Origin: Rhodanobacteraceae bacterium ZG21-1
GTDB taxonomy: Bacteria > Pseudomonadota > Gammaproteobacteria > Xanthomonadales > Rhodanobacteraceae
Assembly: GCA_021390615.1 (NCBI GenBank)
Contig: JAJEJU010000022.1
Location: 310,001 to 374,000, forward strand
Reading direction: 5' to 3'
Length of the DNA: 64,000 bases
The position numbers and the translations under genes were made by a program. The notes below the pieces were generated by a model that was not told the DNA's origin, made no database searches, and was given only the letters and a program-made list of their open reading frames with translations. Shown here piece after piece: positions 6,846 through 14,443 of this stretch. Every line of letters begins with the position of its first letter. Position 1 is the first letter of the stretch.

Positions 6846-7813
6846 GCGCGGCGCACCGTCACGTCGGCGCTGTCGACCGCCTTCAGGCCGTCCAGCGTGC
6901 GCACGCGCAACGCACCGCGCGCATCCACGCCAGCGCCGACCCCGACGAAATCGCCCAGCGCGCCGCTGATCTGCAACGCCTCGTCGCGCAGCAGATCATG
7001 CCGCGCATAGTCCTCGACGAAGCCGGCAAAACCGGAGCGTTCGAACTCGTGCAGGCCGCGCGCCAATGCCGCGATCAGCGCCACCACGACGCGGTTGCGG
7101 TCCGGCGCTTCGCCGCCGGCCAGGGTGGCCAGATCGCATACCGGCTGCCCCGCCTGCTCGCGCAGCGCCTGGGTCAGGCGCAGGTTGAGGCCAATGCCGA
7201 TCACCGCCGCGCACGGCCCCTGGTATTCGCCGTTGAGCTCGACCAGGATGCCGGCCAGCTTGCCGCCTTCGGCCAGCACGTCGTTCGGCCACTTCAGCCC
7301 GACCCCGCGCAGGCCCAGCGTCTCCAGCGCGCGCACCACGATTACCCCGACCGCCAGCGACAGGCCGGACAAGGTGGCGAAGCCGGCGTCGAAGCGCTTC
7401 AGGCAGGAGAGATACACATTGAGCCCCGGCGGCGACAGCCATTGCCGACCGCGGCGGCCGCGCCCGGCGCTCTGCGTCTCGGCCAGCACAATGCTCAGGT
7501 CGGCAGCCTCGGAGGCCCGACGCTGCAATTCGCTGGAGGTGGAGTCGATCTCCCAATGCACATCCAGCCCGCCCAGCCTGGCCGTGACGGCGGGCGGCAG
7601 CGCCGTGCGGATCTGCTCCGCATCGAGCATCTGCAGCGGCCACGGCAGCCGGTAGCCGGCCGAACCGTGCGACTCCACCGGCACACCGCGCGCGCGCAGC
7701 GCCTCGACCTGCTTCCAGATGGCGGCGCGGGTCACCCCGCTGCGCTCGGCCAGCGCCGCGCCCGAGACCGACTTGCCGGAGGCCAGGATGCCCAGCAATT
7801 GTTGTGCCTGCAT
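6842..7813 (-). CDS. birA: Bifunctional biotin-[carboxylase carrier] ligase and biotin operon repressor
   Basis: A 323-residue protein that attaches biotin to acetyl-CoA carboxylase carrier protein and represses biotin synthesis genes. Residues 1-60 form the winged helix-turn-helix (SGAALAERSGVTRAAIWKQV, then GYRLP). The ligase domain follows with ETQSAGRGRRGRQW, the biotinyl-AMP binding loop, and KWPNDV containing the catalytic Lys. The C-terminal 50 residues are the small SH3-like domain. The presence of the HTH marks it as the regulatory class. It is transcribed away from the small secreted protein at 8003. Confidence 0.95.
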   Translation of the reverse strand: MQAQQLLGILASGKSVSGAALAERSGVTRAAIWKQVEALRARGVPVESHGSAGYRLPWPLQMLDAEQIRTALPPAVTARLGGLDVHWEIDSTSSELQRRASEAADLSIVLAETQSAGRGRRGRQWLSPPGLNVYLSCLKRFDAGFATLSGLSLAVGVIVVRALETLGLRGVGLKWPNDVLAEGGKLAGILVELNGEYQGPCAAVIGIGLNLRLTQALREQAGQPVCDLATLAGGEAPDRNRVVVALIAALARGLHEFERSGFAGFVEDYARHDLLRDEALQISGALGDFVGVGAGVDARGALRVRTLDGLKAVDSADVTVRRA

Positions 7814-8002
7814 CAGTGCGAACCGTGCCCACGGCCGGGGCGTGGCGAGTGTTGATTTACCTGCATGCGACGCATTCTAGCCTGCTGTGCCGGCTTCTCG
7901 CGCACCCGGGTTCGCGCCCTCGCGGGTCGGCGGCACTGGCGAGCCGCGGCGTTTTCTGCCAGCATCGAAATGTTCTCTTGGGGATCAAGGGGTTGAGCCA
8001 TC

Positions 8003-8308
8003 ATGAATTGCGGAACATTGCTGCTCGGATGCGCGCTGGCCCTGGGTAGCGTCACGGCGGCCAAGGCCGGCGATGCTTATTCGCAGGATACGGTCGGCGC
8101 CCAGCACAGCTCGGTGGACAGCGCCTCGCCGCGCGATGCCGGCGGCTCGGGCAGCGACACCGGGCCGACCCACGAGGCCCCGGTGCAGGTCGTTCCGGCC
8201 AGCAGCGCCAGCAGCTCCGATTCGCCGCGCCAGAACAACGGCAACCCCACCCGCGCGCGCCACGTCAACCTGGGCTGGCAGTCCTTGCTGCCCGGCTCCA
8301 TCCAGTAA
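8003..8308 (+). CDS. Small secreted protein of unknown function
   Basis: A 101-residue protein whose first 22 residues (CGTLLLGCALALGSVTAAKA) form a signal peptide ending in AKA; a Cys in the hydrophobic stretch is not at a lipobox. The mature part is low-complexity, rich in Ser, Asp, Gly and Pro, with no cysteines, and ends in a more ordered motif (ARHVNLGWQSLLPGSIQ). AAGGGG lies about 11 bp before the ATG. I know no function; export to the periplasm is inferred. It is divergent from birA and convergent with phoQ. Confidence 0.65.
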   Translation: MNCGTLLLGCALALGSVTAAKAGDAYSQDTVGAQHSSVDSASPRDAGGSGSDTGPTHEAPVQVVPASSASSSDSPRQNNGNPTRARHVNLGWQSLLPGSIQ

Positions 8309-8323
8309 ACCGGCCCGGCTCGA

Positions 8324-9688
8324 TCAGCCCGGCGGCAGCTGCACGCTGAAGCGGGCGCCGCCGAATTCCGGCGAGCGGTCCACCATCAGTTCACCCTGAT
8401 AGGCGCGCACGATGTCCTGCACGATCGACAGGCCGATGCCGTGCCCCTGCACGCGCTCGTCGCCGCGCACGCCTCGCTGCAGCACCTTCTCGACCTTGTC
8501 GGCATCGATGCCGGGGCCGTCGTCCTCCACGCTGAGCAGCAGGCCCGGTCGCGCATGGCCGCTGGCGGCCTCCATCTTCACCACCAGCAGCACGTGATGG
8601 CGCGCCCATTTGAAGGCGTTTTCCAGCAGGTTGCCCATCAGCTCGAGCAGGTCGCCGCGCTCGCCGTGGAAGACCACGCCTTCCTCGATGTCGAACTCGC
8701 ACAGCAGATTCTTCGCGGCGTAGACCTTCTCCAGGCTCTGCACCAGGTCCTCGGCATGCCCGGCGATCGGAATCGCGCTGGCAAAGGTCTGCCGCCCCGA
8801 GGTGGCGGCGCGCGCGAGCTGATAGGCCACCAGCTCGTCCATGCGGCGCACCTGGGCCAGCAGGTCGTTGCGCAAACCGGGGTCGCCGGCGACCGACTCC
8901 ATCCGCGAGCGGATCACCGCCAGCGGCGTCTTCAGGCTGTGCGCCAGGTCGGCCAGGCTGTTGCGGTAGCGCGTGCGCTGCTCGCGCTCGTTCTGGATGA
9001 ACACGTTGATGCGGCCGGTGAGGCCGGTCAGCTCGAGCGGATACTGGCTGTCCAGATGATCGCTGTCGCCGCGCTCGACCCGGCTCATGTCGGCGGCCAC
9101 CTTGCGCAAGGGCCGCAGGCTCCAGTACAGCAGCGCCAGCTGCAGCACGATCAGCAGCAGGCCCAGGATCGCCAGCCAGCCGAACAGAGTGCGCTGGAAA
9201 TCCGCGCTGCTGCTTTTCAGCTGATCCTCGGTCTGCGCCACCATGTAGGTGAGCCGCACCGACTTGTTGTCGGCCAGGTCCCAGGCCACTCCGAAGCTGT
9301 AGTAGTACAGCCGCCCCATGCGGGTATCGACCAGGCCGTATTCCTGCTGTCCCGGGGCCAGCGGCTTGAGGAAGTCGAAGTCGCGACCGATCGCCGACGA
9401 GGACTCCCAGCGGAAATCCTTGTCGCCGATCACCTGCGCATACAGGCCCGAGCCCGGCCGGGAAAAGTCCGGGTCGGGCGGCGGGTCCGGCATCGCCGGC
9501 TTGCCGTAGCGGGTCACGTCGGTGCCGGCGATGTAGGCGATGACCCAGTGATGCAGGCGCGTCTGCAGGCGATTGAGTTCGCTGCTGCTGTTGGCCTTGG
9601 ACATGCTCAGCCCGATGGCGCCCAGGAAGGCGGCCAGCACCAGGCCGGTGGTCAATGCCGCGCGGGTCGCCAGCGACAGCGGCCGCAC
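8324..9688 (-). CDS. phoQ: Sensor histidine kinase PhoQ
   Basis: The kinase partner of the adjacent PhoP. Two membrane helices flank a periplasmic sensor of about 140 residues (LSLATRAALTTGLVLAAF near the start, LFGWLAILGLLLIVLQLALL near 180). Then come a HAMP segment, the H-box LADLAHSLKTPLAV with the phospho-accepting His near residue 250, the N-box NLLENAFKWA and the G-box VEDDGPGID. I choose GTG at 9688 because the protein then opens like other kinases and starts 11 bp after the phoP stop; the frame extends to a GTG at 9751, which would overlap phoP by 53 bp and lacks a ribosome binding site. The signal sensed is not visible. Confidence 0.88.
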   Translation of the reverse strand: MRPLSLATRAALTTGLVLAAFLGAIGLSMSKANSSSELNRLQTRLHHWVIAYIAGTDVTRYGKPAMPDPPPDPDFSRPGSGLYAQVIGDKDFRWESSSAIGRDFDFLKPLAPGQQEYGLVDTRMGRLYYYSFGVAWDLADNKSVRLTYMVAQTEDQLKSSSADFQRTLFGWLAILGLLLIVLQLALLYWSLRPLRKVAADMSRVERGDSDHLDSQYPLELTGLTGRINVFIQNEREQRTRYRNSLADLAHSLKTPLAVIRSRMESVAGDPGLRNDLLAQVRRMDELVAYQLARAATSGRQTFASAIPIAGHAEDLVQSLEKVYAAKNLLCEFDIEEGVVFHGERGDLLELMGNLLENAFKWARHHVLLVVKMEAASGHARPGLLLSVEDDGPGIDADKVEKVLQRGVRGDERVQGHGIGLSIVQDIVRAYQGELMVDRSPEFGGARFSVQLPPG

Positions 9689-9698
9689 CTGCGCAGAC

Positions 9699-10391
9699 TC
9701 AGTCTTCGTCGTTTTCGCTGCGGGGGATGGCAAAGCGGTATCCGCGTCCACGAACCGTTTCGATGGGCTTGAGCTGACCTTCCGGATCCAGCTTGCGGCG
9801 CAGGCGGCCGATGAACACTTCGAGCACGTTGGAGTCGCGGTCGAAATCCTGCTGGTAGATGTGCTCGGTCAGGTCGGCCTTGGAGACCAGCTCGCCGGCG
9901 TGCAGCATCAGGTATTCGAGCACCTTGTATTCGTAGCTGGTGAGGTCGACCAGCTTGCCTTCCACCGAGACCGTCTGCGCGGTGGTGTCCAGCTTGATCG
10001 GACCGCAGGCCAGCACCGGCTTGGACCAGCCGCTGGCGCGGCGCACCAGCGCATTGATCCGCGCCAGCAGTTCCTCGACGTGGAACGGCTTGACCAGATA
10101 ATCGTCGGCGCCGTGCTTGAGGCCCTCGACCTTGTCCTGCCAACTGCCGCGCGCGGTGAGGATCAGGATCGGATAGCGCTGGCCCGCCTCGCGCAGCGCC
10201 TTGACCAGGTCCATGCCGGACATCTTGGGCAGGCCCAGGTCGATGATCGCCAGATCGAACGGCACCTCGCGGCCCAGGTAGATTCCTTCCTCGCCGTCCT
10301 GTGCCGCGTCGACGGCGAAGCCGTCTCGCTTGAGGCGTGCGGCGAGCGTCTCGCGCAGCGGCGCCTCGTCCTCGACCAATAGGATGCGCAT
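9699..10391 (-). CDS. phoP: Response regulator PhoP (OmpR family)
   Basis: A 230-residue regulator. The receiver domain has the acidic pair in LLVEDEAPL, the phospho-accepting Asp near 51 in AIIDLGLPKMSG, Thr in LILTARG and Lys in YLVKPF. The C-terminal winged helix (LTSYEYKVLEYLMLHAGE, then VFIGRLRRKLD and TVRGRGYRFAIP) places it in the OmpR/PhoB class, and the sequence is close to Xanthomonas PhoP as I remember it. AAGGAG precedes the ATG, and the start overlaps the stop of the PepSY gene (TGATG), so the three genes form one operon. Confidence 0.93.
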   Translation of the reverse strand: MRILLVEDEAPLRETLAARLKRDGFAVDAAQDGEEGIYLGREVPFDLAIIDLGLPKMSGMDLVKALREAGQRYPILILTARGSWQDKVEGLKHGADDYLVKPFHVEELLARINALVRRASGWSKPVLACGPIKLDTTAQTVSVEGKLVDLTSYEYKVLEYLMLHAGELVSKADLTEHIYQQDFDRDSNVLEVFIGRLRRKLDPEGQLKPIETVRGRGYRFAIPRSENDED

Positions 10392-10726
10392 CAGTGTTTC
10401 TCCTTGCTGCCGGTGATGTTGCCGACCGGGTTCTTGGTTGACTGTGTCGTGGTAAGCGCAGGCGGCCGGTTCGTCGTCCCCGTGTCCGCCTGCACGGCGA
10501 TCACCTTGACGTGGCCCTGCGGGGTCAGCACCTTGATACGATACTCGACGCGCCGCCCCACGTGCCGCGGCTCGGCCGACAGCACCGTGCCGCCGGTCTC
10601 GCGCTGAACCTGATCGACCGCCTGTTCCAGGGTAATCGTCACGTCCGTGGGCGGTGCACTCTGCGCCACCGCCGCTGCCATCGGCAGCAGGGACAGCAGC
10701 AACAGCAGGCACCTGGTTTTGTTCAT
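10391..10726 (-). CDS. Secreted PepSY-domain protein encoded ahead of phoPQ
   Basis: A 111-residue protein. Residues 1-22 are a signal peptide (MNKTRCLLLLLSLLPMAAAV then AQS). The mature part has ITLEQAVDQVQRETGGTVLS followed by RRVEYRIKVLTPQGHVKVI, the helix-strand pattern of a single PepSY domain, then a polar tail. It is translationally coupled to phoP. PepSY proteins are thought to act as inhibitory or modulatory modules outside the cytoplasmic membrane; a role in tuning PhoQ is inference from the operon only. Confidence 0.82.
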   Translation of the reverse strand: MNKTRCLLLLLSLLPMAAAVAQSAPPTDVTITLEQAVDQVQRETGGTVLSAEPRHVGRRVEYRIKVLTPQGHVKVIAVQADTGTTNRPPALTTTQSTKNPVGNITGSKEKH

Positions 10727-10850
10727 GGCAAGCGCAAACACGCGTTGGAAACCCTCACTGCCGCCCCCTCCCCGGCCACGCCGCCGTGCTCCGGGCCAGG
10801 CCGACGCCCAGAGTGTGCGGACTGAATACTGAACGCACCGCCTTACGCTG

Positions 10851-11852
10851 TCACGCGGCGGCCTGCTGCGCCAGGAACGGCTCCTGCATCGCCTGTTCCA
10901 GCACGGCCCAGCCGGCGCCCGGCCGATGCGCCTCCTCGCTGAGGCGGCGCCGGAAGCCGCGGGCGCCCGGCTCGCCCTGATACAGGCCGAGCAGATGCCG
11001 GGTGATGTGCTTGAGTGCCGTGCCGCGCTCCAGCTCGGCCTCGACATAAGGCCGCAGATGCCGCAACACCTCCGCACGGTCCGGCAGCGCCGCACCGTGC
11101 AAGGCGTTTTCCAGGCGCGCCAGCAGATACGGATCGTGATAGGCCGCACGCCCCAGCATCACGCCGTCCACCTCGGCCAGATGGGCCTGCACCTGCTCGA
11201 CCGAGGTGATGCCGCCGTTGATCACCACCACCAGGCCCGGAAATTCGCGCTTGAGCCGATAGACCCGCTGATAGTCCAGCGGCGGGATCTCTCGGTTTTC
11301 CTTCGGGCTGAGCCCCTGCAGCCAGGCCTTGCGCGCATGCACCATCAACACCTCGACGCCGGCCGCGAGCATGACTTCGGTGAAGTGCTGCAGGTCTGCG
11401 TAGTCGTCCTGATCGTCCACGCCGATGCGGCATTTCACCGTCACCGGCACGCTCACCGCGTCGCGCATCGCCCGCACGCAATCGCCGACCAGGGCCGGTT
11501 CGCGCATCAGGCAGGCGCCGAAACGTCCCGACTGCACGCGGTCGGACGGGCAACCCACGTTGAGGTTGATCTCGTCGTAGCCCGCCACCTCGCCGTCACG
11601 GGCAGCCAGCGCCAGCTCCTGCGGATCGCTGCCGCCCAGCTGCAAGGCCACCGGATGCTCCTGCTGGCTATGTTCCAGCAGCCGCAGCTGGCGGCCGCGC
11701 ACCAGCGCCGCGCTGGTCACCATCTCGGTATACAGCCGCGCATGCGGCGACAGCAGCCGATGGAAATAGCGGCAGTGACGGTCGGTCCAGTCCATCATGG
11801 GCGCGACGGACAACTGGAAATCATCGTGATGGGAGCGAAGCATGCCACGCAT
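10851..11852 (-). CDS. dusA: tRNA-dihydrouridine synthase A
   Basis: A 333-residue flavoenzyme that reduces U20/U20a in the D-loop of tRNAs using NADPH and FMN. Motifs: SVAPMMDWTDRHCRYFHRLL at the start of the TIM barrel, YTEMVTSAAL, LQLGGSDP, and INLNVGCPSDRVQSG with the catalytic Cys nearby in GRFGACLM. The KCRIG and VVINGGI motifs hold FMN, and VDGVMLGRAAYHDP follows. Length and motifs match DusA rather than DusB or DusC. It is monocistronic and marks the left border of the cassette-like array. Confidence 0.95.
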   Translation of the reverse strand: MRGMLRSHHDDFQLSVAPMMDWTDRHCRYFHRLLSPHARLYTEMVTSAALVRGRQLRLLEHSQQEHPVALQLGGSDPQELALAARDGEVAGYDEINLNVGCPSDRVQSGRFGACLMREPALVGDCVRAMRDAVSVPVTVKCRIGVDDQDDYADLQHFTEVMLAAGVEVLMVHARKAWLQGLSPKENREIPPLDYQRVYRLKREFPGLVVVINGGITSVEQVQAHLAEVDGVMLGRAAYHDPYLLARLENALHGAALPDRAEVLRHLRPYVEAELERGTALKHITRHLLGLYQGEPGARGFRRRLSEEAHRPGAGWAVLEQAMQEPFLAQQAAA

Positions 11853-11910
11853 TGTACCCGGCGAACCTCTATGGCGTTGGCAGAGCGGGCAGCCAGGGCA
11901 TCTGCATGAG

Positions 11911-11934
11911 ATCCGCTATGGGTCGAAAGCAGGC
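11911..11934 (+). repeat. Hairpin repeat copy 1 (degenerate)
   Basis: Left arm ATCCGCTAT, centre GGGTCG, right arm AAAGCAGGC. It is the most divergent copy and pairs poorly. It lies 64 bp after the stop of the gene at 11999 and closes the array on the dusA side. Confidence 0.6.
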
Positions 11935-11998
11935 AATCAACGTTTGACCGGACTAGATCGACGCAGACGGTCTTGCGTGAACGAAGGGAGCACGGACG

Positions 11999-12328
11999 TC
12001 AGTCAACGATGAACAGTTTCGCCCCTATCGCCGTATGGGAGCGATGAGGTTCCGCGTCGTCAGCGACCTGATAACTCATACCTGCGGTAAGCGTGAAGCT
12101 CCTGCCGTCTTTAAGCTCAGTGTGAAGCTCGCCTTCGATGCAAAGAAGGATGTGCCCTTTGACGCACCAATGGTCAGCTAGATAGCCGGACGTGTATTCG
12201 ACTGATCTGACACGAATGTTCCCGAACTTCTGTGTCCGCCAGTAAGCCATGCCAGTCTGACCTCTGTGCTCGGTTCGTTCTATCTTTGACCAGTCGGTAG
12301 CTCCGAAAGGAATGTCTTTTATCTCCAA
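11999..12328 (-). CDS. DHCW-motif cupin-fold protein (array gene 10)
   Basis: A 109-residue single-domain cupin. It contains YLADHWCVKGHIL, the DHxC-type signature after which this small cupin family is named, then CIEGELHTELKDG (turn between cupin motifs) and TAGMSYQVADDAEPHRS with the second motif histidine. No catalytic role is known to me; metal binding by the His/Asp residues is plausible. The start is TTG at 12328 with AAGGAG at good spacing. It is the last unit of the array in transcription order, with 129 bp between it and the upstream repeat. Confidence 0.82.
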   Translation of the reverse strand: MEIKDIPFGATDWSKIERTEHRGQTGMAYWRTQKFGNIRVRSVEYTSGYLADHWCVKGHILLCIEGELHTELKDGRSFTLTAGMSYQVADDAEPHRSHTAIGAKLFIVD

Positions 12329-12457
12329 GCTTTTCTCCTTGATTGCTTTGGTGATGGGATGCCAAGCGCGATCTGTATACGGACGTGCAGCACCGTAGTA
12401 CTTCGCTCATTCATTGCGTGGGCGATGGATCAATCCGGCGGGACCGCACCTGAGAAT

Positions 12458-12481
12458 GTCCACACTGGGTCGAAAGCGGAC
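12458..12481 (+). repeat. Hairpin repeat copy 2
   Basis: Left arm GTCCACACT, loop GGGTCG, right arm AAAGCGGAC. The right arm is the consensus, the left arm is degenerate. It lies 25 bp after the stop of the Imm50-like gene. Read as protein it gives strings such as MSTLGRKRT, a false-peptide signature of this repeat. Confidence 0.8.
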
Positions 12482-12506
12482 ACTTTGCATCCAAAGTTGT
12501 TCGGCA

Positions 12507-12905
12507 TCAGCCAGGGTGACCGCGGTGGTCGCACGCCTCAACCTTTATCACCTTGACGCGATCACACAACACCGAACCATCCAGACCCATATGTGATTCG
12601 AAATCGACCCTAACTTGCGCTTCCTTTCCGCTGAATGTCAGCGCCAACAACACGTCGCCGGGATAGATCTCCGGAAGCGAGCTGGCCCTCACACCGGTCA
12701 TGGCGAGCGTCACAAGGTGGTGCCTTCGTAGGACGAAGTAACCGGCTGCATCGACCTCACTCGTCATGTCGAAGACATGGATCGTGGCCAGGAAAGAATC
12801 GTCCGAACGGACAATGTTAAGCACATTGGCATCATGGAAAGACGGCCACCTTCCCATGGCTTGAACCAGCAACTCACTCTGATCCACAAGCTCTTCGGGT
12901 CTCAT
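12507..12905 (-). CDS. Immunity protein 50-like (Imm50) protein (array gene 9)
   Basis: A 132-residue protein. The opening GRWPSFHDANVLNIV, followed by TIHVFDMTSEVDAAGYF and RRHHLVTLAMTGV, follows the pattern of the Imm50 family (a W-P-x-F-H-D-A-E-type start, then beta strands carrying the hydrophobic core). Such proteins neutralise polymorphic toxins, although the cognate toxin is rarely adjacent. No toxin gene is near this one, so it may be an orphan immunity gene. ATG start with GAAGG upstream, 21 bp after the preceding repeat. Confidence 0.68.
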   Translation of the reverse strand: MRPEELVDQSELLVQAMGRWPSFHDANVLNIVRSDDSFLATIHVFDMTSEVDAAGYFVLRRHHLVTLAMTGVRASSLPEIYPGDVLLALTFSGKEAQVRVDFESHMGLDGSVLCDRVKVIKVEACDHRGHPG

Positions 12906-12926
12906 CCTTCACCCTTGAAATGGAAC

Positions 12927-12950
12927 GTCCGCTTCGGGTCGAAAGCGGAT
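12927..12950 (+). repeat. Hairpin repeat copy 3
   Basis: Left arm GTCCGCTTC, loop GGGTCG, right arm AAAGCGGAT. Two end positions are altered from the consensus but seven pairs remain. It starts 8 bp after the stop at 12959. Confidence 0.85.
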
Positions 12951-12958
12951 CTTACATT

Positions 12959-13234
12959 TTAGCCTTCCACATTGACTATTTGATCCCGCAGCCAATCTCT
13001 AAACGTGCTCTCGTCAACTGGGCTTTGTGAATGGCCACACTCATTCCAGCGCCTATCGATCATGGCCACCCATTCTCGGATAGCATCAATCAATGCCGGA
13101 TGACCGCGCCAGAACTTGGACGCATCAAGACACTGAGCGGCGAGTCCATTCAACTCTTGGATCGAGCAAGCGCCATCAAGGTAGCGCCGCCCGCCATTAA
13201 GCAATCGACGAAATTCGGTGATCTGGACTGACAT
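12959..13234 (-). CDS. Unknown small protein (array gene 8)
   Basis: A 91-residue soluble, mainly helical protein with ATG at 13234 and AGAGGGG as ribosome binding site. Features: ITEFRRLLNGGRRYLDGAC, then LAAQCLDASKFWRGHPALID and an acidic end (DESTFRDWLRDQIVNVEG). No membrane segment or signal peptide. Its size and position suggest an immunity-type or other accessory cassette gene, but I recognise no family. It sits between repeats 28 bp upstream and 8 bp downstream. Confidence 0.6.
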   Translation of the reverse strand: MSVQITEFRRLLNGGRRYLDGACSIQELNGLAAQCLDASKFWRGHPALIDAIREWVAMIDRRWNECGHSQSPVDESTFRDWLRDQIVNVEG

Positions 13235-13262
13235 AGGCCCCTCTCCACTGCTTTTGGCTCAG

Positions 13263-13286
13263 GTCCGCTTCGGGTTGGAAACGGAC
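13263..13286 (+). repeat. Hairpin repeat copy 4
   Basis: Left arm GTCCGCTTC, loop GGGTTG, right arm GAAACGGAC. The C/G pair next to the loop is changed on both sides relative to the T/A of the commonest copies, so the stem is kept; one C-A mismatch remains. It starts 3 bp after the stop at 13290. Confidence 0.85.
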
Positions 13287-13289
13287 ATT

Positions 13290-13559
13290 TCAGACCCCGA
13301 ATACACCTTGCCGAATTTCCGCGAGCCACCGGCGGACCTCCTCCTGCGTTTCAAACTCGTTACCGCTCAGGCCGTTTATCTCTACGACCGGAATTGCTGG
13401 GTAGCTCATGATGCATTCTGAGAGCTCTCTCCGAAAAAGCTCGACGTCGAACCTGGCGGCCCCGTTCGACACAAGCGCCCTCAACTCCTTCAGTTCGAAC
13501 CATTCAACATGGAAAAAGTCTCGAATAATGCCAGCCAACGAGGAAGGAATCGCCTCCAT
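13290..13559 (-). CDS. Unknown small protein (array gene 7)
   Basis: An 89-residue soluble protein: IIRDFFHVEWFELKELRAL, then RFDVELFRRELSECI, then EINGLSGNEFETQEEVRRWL and the end GVFGV. The last segment looks like a short interaction helix and I have the impression of having seen it in small uncharacterised proteins, but no family name can be given. Acidic and cytoplasmic; an immunity function is a guess from size and context. ATG start, weak ribosome binding site. Confidence 0.6.
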   Translation of the reverse strand: MEAIPSSLAGIIRDFFHVEWFELKELRALVSNGAARFDVELFRRELSECIMSYPAIPVVEINGLSGNEFETQEEVRRWLAEIRQGVFGV

Positions 13560-13587
13560 GATCCAGGTCTCTTCTCAGTTGTGAAGC

Positions 13588-13611
13588 GTCCGCTTTGGGT
13601 CGAAAGCGGAC
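13588..13611 (+). repeat. Hairpin repeat copy 5 (consensus)
   Basis: Perfect 9-bp stem: GTCCGCTTT, loop GGGTCG, AAAGCGGAC. It lies 85 bp after the stop at 13697, the longest such gap in the array, and 28 bp before the next start. Confidence 0.92.
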
Positions 13612-13696
13612 ATCAACGACCTAATTAACCAGTGCCGCAGCTTCATGGATCATAGCTTTGGCTGATGTTGTGCTGACAAGCTAACTTGGTGCTGGT

Positions 13697-14377
13697 TCAC
13701 GTTTTTGCCTGAACTGGAAGAGTCAGTTTCCCGAAATCCACTGCTTCTTTGTGAGTTGTCCAAGCATCTTCGGTCAATATAGTGGCTAGAGCTGCGATGA
13801 CTCGACGAGCCCTCTCCAACGCAGCTTTGCTCGATGAGGCAAGGGACAGCAAAGGTAGCCTTCCCACCACGTGAGTCTCCTCGTAGTCAGGATCCCACTC
13901 GCGCACGTAGAGCATGCCGTCATGCGCATCCATCTCAAGTTCCCAGCCTTGGTCTCTATCCCAATGTACTTCTCCATTCGATGGCGGATTCGCAAGAACG
14001 CTGAGCAGACCATCCATCTCGCTCAGCGTGTCGTACCAAGGAAACGAGACACTGAATTTCCATGATGGGTCGCAAATGAACAATCGAAGCCAGAAGTACT
14101 GACGAACTTGCTGAAATGATTTTCCGTGCTTCCTGCTGAGACGCACTACATTAAGGTAGTACTGGCTTAGCTCGCCAATGTGATCTTCTGCCTCTTGGGT
14201 AGTAACCAGCCGCTCATGCGTCCGGCCAAAAGTTGGGAGGCAAATGGGCTCGACATGCTTCTGTTCGGCGATATCGGTATGGCGATCTGGGCCGTAGTAG
14301 AAATCTGGATGCAATAGAAAGCCAACTTCAACCGAAGCGTCTTCCACAAAAGAAGCAGAGTCATACCAGTCTTTCAT
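13697..14377 (-). CDS. Unknown protein (array gene 6)
   Basis: A 226-residue soluble protein, aromatic and acidic at the start (MKDWYDSASFVEDASVEVGF), with WLRLFICDPSWKFSVSFPWY in the middle, then an alternation of acidic and aromatic residues (WDRDQGWELEMDAHDGMLYV) and a helical C-terminus (SSSKAALERARRVIAALATI). The central beta-rich part resembles proteins of immunity type in general character, but I recognise no family. ATG at 14377, 39 bp after the preceding repeat. Confidence 0.62.
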   Translation of the reverse strand: MKDWYDSASFVEDASVEVGFLLHPDFYYGPDRHTDIAEQKHVEPICLPTFGRTHERLVTTQEAEDHIGELSQYYLNVVRLSRKHGKSFQQVRQYFWLRLFICDPSWKFSVSFPWYDTLSEMDGLLSVLANPPSNGEVHWDRDQGWELEMDAHDGMLYVREWDPDYEETHVVGRLPLLSLASSSKAALERARRVIAALATILTEDAWTTHKEAVDFGKLTLPVQAKT

Positions 14378-14416
14378 CGGAAACCTATTGTTTAGACCAA
14401 ACCCTATTTGTGAATT

Positions 14417-14440
14417 GTCCGCTGAGGGTCGGAAGCGGAC
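14417..14440 (+). repeat. Hairpin repeat copy 6
   Basis: Left arm GTCCGCTGA, loop GGGTCG, right arm GGAAGCGGAC overlapping the loop end; a 7-bp stem GTCCGCT/AGCGGAC is intact. It starts 3 bp after the stop at 14444. Confidence 0.85.
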
Positions 14441-14443
14441 CTC

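Noticed and set aside
8441-9772. Plus-strand frame opposite phoQ
   Set aside because: Complementary to conserved kinase motifs and of His/Gln/Arg-rich shadow composition.
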